Shown in pieces: positions 1 to 5,243 of a stretch of DNA of 11,877 nt. The stretch comes from WTAW01 sp050115915 (GTDB lineage: Bacteria > Acidobacteriota > Aminicenantia > Aminicenantales > Aminicenantaceae): contig JASFPP010000122.1 in the NCBI GenBank assembly GCA_050115915.1, forward strand, positions 1-11,877. Direction: 5' to 3'. The position numbers and the translations under genes are program-made. The stretch's first letter is position 1. Each line of letters begins with the position of its first letter. Under the pieces are notes generated by a model that was not told the origin of the DNA, searched no databases, and saw only the letters and a program-made list of their open reading frames with translations.

Positions 1-608
1 AGTCTTACAACGCTCTTCTTGAGAAAGACCTGGATGAAGCGATGAAAGCCGAGGGCATAAGAGCCAAGGGCGGGATCCCTCTTGAGGATGTGTGCCCTGA
101 TTGCGGCAAACAACTGGTCATCAAAGAGGGGCGTTTCGGCCGCTTCAAGGCATGTTCGGGTTATCCTGATTGCCAGTACAAGCAGAGCATGGTCCGCAAG
201 GAAGCCAAGCCTCTCGATGAGGATTGTCCGGAGTGTGGTTCGAAGCTCGTCATGAGGCATGGGAAGTATGGGGCCTTTGTCGCCTGTTCGAATTATCCCA
301 AATGTAAGTATGTGAAGAAGGATACTAAAGACACGGGCATAGCTTGTCCCACCGAGTGTGGGGGAACACTCGTCCGGAAAAAGACAAAAAAGGGAAAGAT
401 CTTCTACGGATGCAGCCGTTTCCCCCAGTGCAAATATGCGACATGGGATGAGCCCATTGCCCAATCCTGTCCGGAATGCGAGAGGCCGTTCGTTCTCCGC
501 AAAAACCTTATCAAAGGAAAACCTTATCTGTACTGCAGTGATAAGGAATGCTCCTTCAAGAAGACCGTGGAGCCCAAGAAGATCTGGGAAAATCCCCACA
601 CCGAATGA
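1..608 (+). CDS. topA: DNA topoisomerase I, C-terminal zinc-ribbon region (5' truncated)
   Basis: The frame is open from the window edge (first full codon at base 3) to a TGA, so this is the 3' end of a longer gene. Type IA topoisomerase relaxes negatively supercoiled DNA; the catalytic toroid lies outside the window. What is visible is four successive zinc ribbons of the topoisomerase C-terminal type, with cysteine sets at about bases 93-173, 225-305, 345-431 and 468-551. Each has a CxxC-type pair, a K/R-G-F/Y-G/K stretch and a second C-S-x-Y/F-P-x-C pair. The third opens with CPTEC, three residues between the cysteines instead of two, and the fourth ends CSDKEC without the Y/F-P turn. These ribbons bind DNA and, in E. 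coli, RNA polymerase. The internal ATG at 42 is not the true start because upstream codons read as typical topA sequence (SYNALLEKDLDEA). xerC follows after 18 bases, an arrangement seen in many bacteria. Confidence 0.93.
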   Translation, partial: SYNALLEKDLDEAMKAEGIRAKGGIPLEDVCPDCGKQLVIKEGRFGRFKACSGYPDCQYKQSMVRKEAKPLDEDCPECGSKLVMRHGKYGAFVACSNYPKCKYVKKDTKDTGIACPTECGGTLVRKKTKKGKIFYGCSRFPQCKYATWDEPIAQSCPECERPFVLRKNLIKGKPYLYCSDKECSFKKTVEPKKIWENPHTE

Positions 609-626
609 TAGGATCGGTCATAAAGA

Positions 627-1511
627 ATGCAGAAAGAACTCAGGGCATTTCTTGATTATTTGAGGCATGAGAAGAATGCCTCCCCCCATACAATCGCGAG
701 CTATGAAAGAGACCTGAAGCAACTCGCGGCGTACCTTAAGGAGAGGAATGTCAGCCTGAGGAAGACCGATAATGTTGTGCTGCGCGGTTTTTTGGCTAAA
801 CTCTACGAAAAGAGGGATAAGAAATCGACTGTAGCGCGTAAGCTTGCTGCGATCCGTTCCTTTTTCCAGTTCTGTATTCGGAAACGATGGCTGGAGGATA
901 ACCCGGCCAAAGTCGTGGCTACTCCCAAACAGGATAAACCCGTGCCCTCCTTCCTTTCTGAGGAGGACATGGCCGAGTTCCTGGATCTTCCGAAGACGGA
1001 TAAACCGCTCGATCTCCGCGATAAATCTCTGCTCGAGCTTCTCTATGCCACAGGACTGCGCGTGGGTGAGCTTGTCGGAATAAACCTGGAGGATATCAAT
1101 TTTGAAGAACGGCTCATCCGCGTGAGAGGCAAAGGCAAGAAGGAACGGCTCGTTCCCTTCGGCAAGATTGCAGAGGCGAGTTTAAAGCACTACATCTGGG
1201 CGAGGAGTCTGATCCATAAGGGAGAGATCGATGACAGTGCCCTCTTTTTAAACTACCGTGGAGCGAGAATAACCGCCCGCTCTGTTGAGAGGGTGGTGGA
1301 TAAATATATCCATTTTACCGCGATGCGGCGCAAGATCAGCCCACATTCTCTCCGCCATTCATTCGCCTCCCATCTTCTTAGCCGAGGGGCCGACCTCAGG
1401 GTGATCCAGGAGCTCCTGGGACATGAGAGCCTGGCCACCACTCAAAAGTACACACATCTCGATCTGAAGCAGCTCATGGATGTTTATAAAAAAAGCCATC
1501 CCCGCTCTTGA
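627..1511 (+). CDS. xerC: Tyrosine recombinase XerC/XerD
   Basis: Site-specific recombinase of 294 residues, the usual Xer length, expected to act at dif with a partner Xer protein to resolve chromosome dimers at division. The N-terminal SAM-like core-binding domain spans about residues 1-88 (FLDYLRHEKNASPHTIASYERDL). The catalytic domain spans about 107-285 and all six active-site residues are visible: R145 (ATGLRVGEL), K169 (RGKGKKER), H240 and R243 (HSLRHSFASHLL), H266 (LGHES) and nucleophile Y275 (QKYTH). Their spacing matches E. coli XerD with a shift of three or four residues. The ATG is preceded by an in-frame TAA and only a weak purine stretch (AGGA, 13 bases upstream), so translation may be coupled to topA. 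XerC and XerD cannot be told apart with certainty here; the position after topA favours XerC. A phage integrase is unlikely given the length, full conservation and setting. Confidence 0.93.
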   Translation: MQKELRAFLDYLRHEKNASPHTIASYERDLKQLAAYLKERNVSLRKTDNVVLRGFLAKLYEKRDKKSTVARKLAAIRSFFQFCIRKRWLEDNPAKVVATPKQDKPVPSFLSEEDMAEFLDLPKTDKPLDLRDKSLLELLYATGLRVGELVGINLEDINFEERLIRVRGKGKKERLVPFGKIAEASLKHYIWARSLIHKGEIDDSALFLNYRGARITARSVERVVDKYIHFTAMRRKISPHSLRHSFASHLLSRGADLRVIQELLGHESLATTQKYTHLDLKQLMDVYKKSHPRS

Positions 1512-1605
1512 GCCTTCTGCTGCGATGACTGGATTGTGTTCGGATGGAAACAGAGGTGGGCACGTATCCGCCGCCTTTGTTAACAGACGTTGACGCCTCG
1601 CATTT

Positions 1606-1634
1606 TTTATCCTCTCTTAAGTGATAGATATTAT
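1606..1634 (+). promoter_or_regulatory. Possible weak promoter for the ComEA-like gene
   Basis: TATTAT at 1629-1634 matches five of six bases of a sigma-70 -10 box. The hexamer 17 bases upstream (TTTATC, 1606-1611) is a poor -35. A TTGACG at 1590-1595 is a better -35 but is too far from this -10 and has only a poor partner at 17 bases. A start near 1641 would place the whole 1660-1693 hairpin in the leader. This is a guess from pattern only. Confidence 0.25.
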
Positions 1635-1659
1635 TGAAGATAGGCATTTCTTAATGTGG

Positions 1660-1693
1660 CCTCCTTTTTGCATTATCGTTTGGTGAAAGGAGG
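1660..1693 (+). promoter_or_regulatory. Hairpin covering the Shine-Dalgarno of the ComEA-like gene
   Basis: CCTCCTTT at 1660-1667 is the exact reverse complement of AAAGGAGG at 1686-1693. That gives eight Watson-Crick pairs, plus possible G-U pairs at each end and a loop of about 16-18 bases. The right arm is the ribosome binding site, five bases before the ATG at 1699, so a folded leader would hide it. The pairing is visible directly; a regulatory role is inferred. Confidence 0.45.
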
Positions 1694-1698
1694 TATTT

Positions 1699-2010
1699 AT
1701 GATAAGAATAAAGAACAGTGGAGTGACAATTGGTTTGCTATTGGTCGCAGCGTTTGTGCTGAGTCTATTATCCCCGCTCCAGGCACAGTCGAAATCGGAA
1801 GCAAAAAAGGTCAATATCAACACCGCGAACCTGGACGAACTCCAAACTCTTCCACGGATCGGCGAGAAGGTGGCCCAGCGTATAATCGACTACCGGAAGG
1901 AACATGGCCCTTTCAAAAAAATCGAAGAGCTCATGAAGGTCCAAGGGGTCGGGGAAAAGACGTTCAAGCAGCTCAAGGACAAAATCGAGGTCGGCTCCAA
2001 AACCAAATGA
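1699..2010 (+). CDS. Secreted/anchored ComEA-type helix-hairpin-helix protein
   Basis: Small exported DNA-binding protein of 103 residues. Residues 1-29 form a signal peptide or membrane anchor: a basic start (MIRIK), a hydrophobic run (GLLLVAAFVLSLL) and a possible cleavage after LQA. Residues 38-96 are a ComEA-type double helix-hairpin-helix domain, with the conserved VNINTAN opening, the hairpins PRIGEKVA and VQGVGEKTF, and YRKEHGPFKKIEEL between them. ComEA proteins bind incoming double-stranded DNA outside the inner membrane during natural transformation. This one lacks the SLBB domain of full-length Firmicutes ComEA and resembles the short periplasmic form of Gram-negative bacteria. A strong AAAGGAGGT ribosome site five bases upstream fixes the start. 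No comEC or pilus gene is in the window, so a competence role is inferred from the family; the HhH fold and export signal are visible. Confidence 0.85.
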   Translation: MIRIKNSGVTIGLLLVAAFVLSLLSPLQAQSKSEAKKVNINTANLDELQTLPRIGEKVAQRIIDYRKEHGPFKKIEELMKVQGVGEKTFKQLKDKIEVGSKTK

Positions 2011-2038
2011 GAGAGGGGCAAAGCCCCTTCTCTCTCTC
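2008..2038. terminator. Stem-loop between convergent genes, probable bidirectional terminator
   Basis: GGGGC and GCCCC close on an AAA loop at 2014-2026. The stem extends by an A-T pair and, past one bulged T, by GAGAG/CTCTC pairing. The hairpin overlaps the stop codon of the ComEA-like gene and reaches the stop codon of rdgB on the other strand. The T-run on the + side (TTTTT, about 2043-2047) is offset from the stem, and the - side has only a short T-run, so the termination role is inferred from the stem and from its place between converging genes. Confidence 0.5.
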
Positions 2039-2652
2039 TAAGTTTTTGATCGGGACAGGTGGTCTTGTAGGAAGGTCTTCAGTTTGATCAGAGCCTGCCC
2101 CCGGTGACTGACCCTGTTCTTTTCCTCTGGGGAAAGCTCGGCAAAGGTCCTTTTCAGCGGGGGATAATAGAATATGGGATCGTAGCCAAAACCAGAAGTT
2201 CCCTTTTTTGCAGTTGTGATACGCCCTCTTGCCTCGCCCGTTATCTCGGTGAGGATCTTTCCACCCTGGGATAAGACCATACAGGAAACAAACCGGGCTT
2301 TTCTCTCTTCTTTGGGCACGCCCTTCATCAGTCGGAGGACCTTTGTGATGTTTTTCTCGTCTGTCGCTCCCGGGTCTGAGAACCGGGCCGATCGAACGCC
2401 CGGTTCCCCCTCGAGGAAGTCGATCTCCAGGCCCGAGTCCTCTCCGAGAGTCAAGCCGTCCCACGTTCGGCCGTAAAACAGGCTTTTTCCTCTGGCGTTT
2501 GCGAGAAAGGAAGAGCTGTCTTCCTCATAAATGTCTGCAAACTCGAAATCGAGAAGGGACGCCACAGCCAGGGAAAGACACTTGAGAATACACTGAATCT
2601 CCTTGGTTTTCCCCTGATTGGTCGTTGCGATAAGGAGCGTCGTGTCAGTCAA
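2038..2652 (-). CDS. rdgB: RdgB/HAM1-type non-canonical purine NTP pyrophosphatase
   Basis: Cytosolic house-cleaning enzyme that hydrolyses dITP, ITP and XTP to the monophosphate and pyrophosphate, keeping deaminated purines out of DNA and RNA. At 204 residues it has the normal family length and the full motif set: ATTNQGKTKEI near the start (T11, N12, K15), EDSGLEID with catalytic D72, PGVRSARF at 84-91, GFGYDPIF at 154-161, and AELSPEEKNRVSHRGQAL at 171-188 with the SHR base-recognition triplet. The start codon must be TTG at 2652-2650. The same frame has a stop a short way upstream and no ATG or GTG between, and the TTG comes right before the first conserved strand. It overlaps the 3' end of the mgtC-family gene by 8 bases, suggesting translational coupling. 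The nearest SD-like run (GGAGGGG) is about 16 bases away, which also fits coupling. Confidence 0.93.
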   Translation of the reverse strand: MTDTTLLIATTNQGKTKEIQCILKCLSLAVASLLDFEFADIYEEDSSSFLANARGKSLFYGRTWDGLTLGEDSGLEIDFLEGEPGVRSARFSDPGATDEKNITKVLRLMKGVPKEERKARFVSCMVLSQGGKILTEITGEARGRITTAKKGTSGFGYDPIFYYPPLKRTFAELSPEEKNRVSHRGQALIKLKTFLQDHLSRSKT

Positions 2653-3292
2653 TCTTGATTTCTTGGATCCCCTCCATGTTCAGAAGGCTCTCATTGAATT
2701 TTTGCTCCTTTTCTTCGGATGCGGGGAAAGAGAAGGAGATGATGGACTCAGCCCCTTCCTTCCGGTGTGTGATCTCCTTGAATTTGATGCCTTCGTGGAG
2801 AGCCAGTTTTTTTATGTTGAGAAGAACCTCTCTTGCAGCTCTGGTTTTTAGCTCATAACGGTAAAGCAATCTTTCTTTCGGAAGCCCCTCGATGTGCCTG
2901 AAAAACAGGAGCGTCAGAATGACAAGCACGGAAAAGATAATGGCGATCACGTAGTAACCCGCGCCGATCACAAGGCCCAATCCGGCCACGGCCCAGATTG
3001 TGGCCGCTGATGTTAATCCCGTCACGCTTCCTCGGGCGTGCAAAATAGTCCCTGCCCCTATAAAACCCACTCCGGTGATGACAGCCGCGGCGACGCGGGC
3101 GATCTCGTTTGAGTTACCGCTCCCCTCCCCGAACAGGAGTTGAGCGAGGACCATCATCATTGCCGAGGCAACACAGATCAGGATATTAGTCCTGAATCCT
3201 GCAGGCTTCTGGCTTGTTTCTCTTTCCATGCCGATCAGGCCGCCGAGAGCGACAGCCAGGACGAGTTTGAGTGTGACCTCTAATAGATCCAT
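2645..3292 (-). CDS. MgtC/SapB-family membrane protein
   Basis: Inner-membrane protein of 215 residues. The N-terminal MgtC domain (about 1-132) holds around five hydrophobic segments and the family signatures GMERE (21-25), GFRTN (32-36), GVGFIGAGTI (74-83) and GLTSAATIW (92-100). Residues 140-215 form a soluble, charged tail with alternating strand and helix character, as in the ACT-like domain of MgtC-type proteins. In pathogens MgtC supports survival at low magnesium and in macrophages by acting on F-type ATPase or phosphate metabolism; in environmental bacteria the role is not settled. AAAGGA six bases before the ATG fixes the start. It is the first gene of a two-gene unit with rdgB. The functional link between the two is unclear. 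Confidence 0.88.
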   Translation of the reverse strand: MDLLEVTLKLVLAVALGGLIGMERETSQKPAGFRTNILICVASAMMMVLAQLLFGEGSGNSNEIARVAAAVITGVGFIGAGTILHARGSVTGLTSAATIWAVAGLGLVIGAGYYVIAIIFSVLVILTLLFFRHIEGLPKERLLYRYELKTRAAREVLLNIKKLALHEGIKFKEITHRKEGAESIISFSFPASEEKEQKFNESLLNMEGIQEIKID

Positions 3293-3377
3293 TGGGTTTC
3301 CTTTGGCGCCAACATTGTGCTAACTCGGACCGTTCATAAAAATGCTGATTCTTTTTTCTGCACGGGCTTAATTTATC

Positions 3378-3415
3378 AAAAAAAAAAGATTGAAACAACT
3401 TTTTCCAGGAAAAAG
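3378..3415 (-). terminator. Probable terminator downstream of the UbiA-family gene
   Basis: Read on the - strand, CTTTTTCC-T-GGAAAAAG (3415-3399) is a perfect 8-base inverted repeat around one central base, realistically a 6-bp A/T stem with a 5-base loop. It starts two bases after the UbiA stop codon. A run of ten T residues (3387-3378) follows 11 bases later. The stem is AT-rich and the T-run is not immediately adjacent, so the terminator is plausible rather than strong. The rest of the 124-base gap up to mgtC shows only the mgtC ribosome site; I could not call a convincing promoter there. Confidence 0.4.
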
Positions 3416-3416
3416 G

Positions 3417-4325
3417 CTACTGAAGGGGTTTGTCCAAGAATGCCGAGAGGAAAAAGATCGCGATCAAGAGAAGGGTGTAGAGCGCAAACTTGAGATGGAT
3501 AAAGAGCCGTTCCGGTTCCTCCATGACTTCATCCTCTCTCATCGTCTTCCGGAAGAACAGGAAAAAATAGAAAAAGACAAAAGGAGACAAGAGCAGAAAG
3601 GACTCGAGTTTGAAGGTATAGGCAAAATAGAAAAAAGTGAGGAAAAAGATGGCCGCGCTCGCGGCCATGCCGAACATCAACGCACCTTCCGTGTATCTCC
3701 GGAGAGAATTTCTGTAGTCGCCGGCACTCTCCTTCAAAAGGCGGAATTCCGAGAGCCTTTTAGCGATCATCAGGAAATTGCCGAAGGCCCACCAGCACAG
3801 AAGGATGGAGAGGGGCGGCCAGACTTCCGGAGTCGCAAAAGCGAACCACCCGATCAGAAAACGAATGGGGTTGTTGGCGGATTCGGATATGGAGTCGAGA
3901 AAGGGGATGTCTTTTGATCTGACAGGTTTGATGTTGTATATAAACCCGGCGACGAGGAGAGCAAGAAGAGAATAGAAAAAAGGCTTACAGAAGTGAAGGT
4001 AAGCCAGGGTCAGGCTCGCCATCGCGATCATTACCCCCAAAAAAAGAAAGGGGATCTTTTGGATCTCTCCCTTGATTAGAGGACGATCTTTCTTTGTCGG
4101 ATGATGGGCGTCATAGGGCGCGTCCACGATCTCGTTGATGATGTAGTTTGCCGTGGAGATCGCCCATGTCAGGAGGAATGCGTACAGCGATTGAGAAGCG
4201 ATCCATGTGGCCTCTGCAGCTAAAAAGGTATCCCTGTAGAGGTAGAAAAAAGCAGCGCTGCCGACATAAATGGCGAGGCTTCTCGGCCATCTGCCGAGCC
4301 GCATCGCTTTCGCATAGGCTCTCAT
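3417..4325 (-). CDS. UbiA-family prenyltransferase, DPPR-synthase-like
   Basis: Polytopic membrane enzyme of 302 residues with about eight or nine hydrophobic segments. The first Asp-rich motif is N64-E-I-V-D68-A-P-Y-D72, followed by HPTKKDRP (75-82). The second region is Y130-NIKPVRSKD139-IPFLD144 with R155 beyond. AKRLSEFR (188-195) and RNSLRRYT (205-212) follow. From memory of the family, HPTK-x-x-RP, the KR-x-x-E stretch and the R-x-SL-x-x-YT stretch resemble decaprenyl-phosphate phosphoribosyltransferase (DPPR synthase, Rv3806c type) more than ubiquinone or menaquinone UbiA. Enzymes of that branch join polyprenyl phosphate to PRPP, and the product feeds cell-envelope sugar transfer. The substrate here is not proven; a quinone, heme or chlorophyll-type prenyl transfer remains possible. 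Its ATG overlaps the TGA of the upstream methyltransferase (ATGA), so the two are translationally coupled. Confidence 0.8.
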   Translation of the reverse strand: MRAYAKAMRLGRWPRSLAIYVGSAAFFYLYRDTFLAAEATWIASQSLYAFLLTWAISTANYIINEIVDAPYDAHHPTKKDRPLIKGEIQKIPFLFLGVMIAMASLTLAYLHFCKPFFYSLLALLVAGFIYNIKPVRSKDIPFLDSISESANNPIRFLIGWFAFATPEVWPPLSILLCWWAFGNFLMIAKRLSEFRLLKESAGDYRNSLRRYTEGALMFGMAASAAIFFLTFFYFAYTFKLESFLLLSPFVFFYFFLFFRKTMREDEVMEEPERLFIHLKFALYTLLLIAIFFLSAFLDKPLQ

Positions 4326-5242
4326 AGGACGTACTCTTTAGTCGCGTAAACTTCAAAAGAATCCTGGAGCGCTAATTTTATAGGAACCCGCTTCAAAAAC
4401 AAAGCCATTCGGGGATTTTTTACGAGAAACTGCAGCCCGCGTATTCGAGTCAGAACATAGTGGGCACTGAAAGTCCATGCATATCTTCTCTGTTTTAAAA
4501 TACGGAAGCCGGCTCGCTCAAACAGAGTGAGCAGGCTTTTTTTGGAGAAGTAGGCAAGATGGCCCGGCCGGAAGTGCCACCACCCTCTTCCCATCACCCT
4601 GGCTGCCAGACTTTGTCTATCAGGAGTCACAAGACAACAAGTGCCTTGAGGTTTTAGAGCTTCATGGACTTTGGTGAGAGCTTCCATCGGGCAGGGGATG
4701 TGCTCGATAAAATCGACAAGCGTGACGGCTGTGTAGGTCTCCCCCTTCAGGCTGACAGTTTCGAGGCTCCCTTCGACGACTTTTTGACCGTATTTGTCTT
4801 TGGCTATCTTGACGGCCCAGGAACTCGGTTCGATGCCCTCTGTGTACCAGCCCCTCTCACTGGCCAGAGACATAAGGATTCCGGTGGCAGCGCCCACATC
4901 GAGCAGCATCCCTCTCTGGGGGTGAATCTTCTCGAGGGAAGAGAGGATACGCAGGAAGTTTTTTCCTCTACCTAAAGATTCTTCCTCATAATCCGGATCT
5001 TCTGTCTTGGTGTAAAGAGATCGGATAAATGCGTTTGAGGGCGAAGGATTGGCAAACACATGAGTACAGCTCCGGCAGCGATCCAGGTCCCAGATCTTCC
5101 CGTAATCGCTGTCTGTGATCTTAATGTTGTCTTCATTGAGCGTGTCGGTGTCGAAAGTCCTCTTTTTGAACGGGACAATATCTGTGCAGGCGCATACGGG
5201 GCAGTGCTCGAGTCTTTCTAAACGGGAAAGATCTTCGTTCAT
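4322..5242 (-). CDS. SAM-dependent methyltransferase with N-terminal zinc-ribbon
   Basis: Class I methyltransferase of 306 residues in the Methyltransf_23-like group. Residues 14-59 carry a split zinc-binding pair, CPVC (14-17) and CRSC (56-59), a layout common in methyltransferases of envelope glycan and secondary-metabolite clusters. The Rossmann core starts at about 111: motif I LLDVGAATG (113-121), acidic E137 after strand 2 for the SAM ribose, and VDFIEHIP (176-183) at motif IV. GHLAYFS (227-233) precedes the GFRILK strand typical of this family. The substrate cannot be read from the sequence. The ATG comes one base after the stop of the S9 peptidase gene and the stop overlaps the start of the UbiA-family gene. 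Co-translation with UbiA suggests that it methylates the prenylated product or a glycan or lipid made from it; that is inference. Confidence 0.85.
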   Translation of the reverse strand: MNEDLSRLERLEHCPVCACTDIVPFKKRTFDTDTLNEDNIKITDSDYGKIWDLDRCRSCTHVFANPSPSNAFIRSLYTKTEDPDYEEESLGRGKNFLRILSSLEKIHPQRGMLLDVGAATGILMSLASERGWYTEGIEPSSWAVKIAKDKYGQKVVEGSLETVSLKGETYTAVTLVDFIEHIPCPMEALTKVHEALKPQGTCCLVTPDRQSLAARVMGRGWWHFRPGHLAYFSKKSLLTLFERAGFRILKQRRYAWTFSAHYVLTRIRGLQFLVKNPRMALFLKRVPIKLALQDSFEVYATKEYVL

Positions 5243-5243
5243 C

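Noticed and set aside
627..1511. Recombinase as sign of an integron, phage or genomic island
   Set aside because: Length, motif spacing and the topA neighbour fit a housekeeping Xer protein. No attachment-site repeat, cassette array or phage gene was seen nearby.
1512..1698. Search for a small gene, dif site or terminator after xerC
   Set aside because: No open frame with a ribosome site, no recognisable dif-like 28-base site, and no clean stem followed by T residues was found; only the weak promoter and the leader hairpin remain.
1973..2464. - strand frame of 163 codons overlapping rdgB
   Set aside because: Alternative frame of rdgB with low-complexity Arg/Gly sequence, while the rdgB frame has all family motifs.
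3390..3917. Lysine/glutamate-rich + strand frame of 175 codons
   Set aside because: It is the antisense of the hydrophobic UbiA-family gene; charged composition is the expected mirror of Phe/Leu-rich membrane codons.
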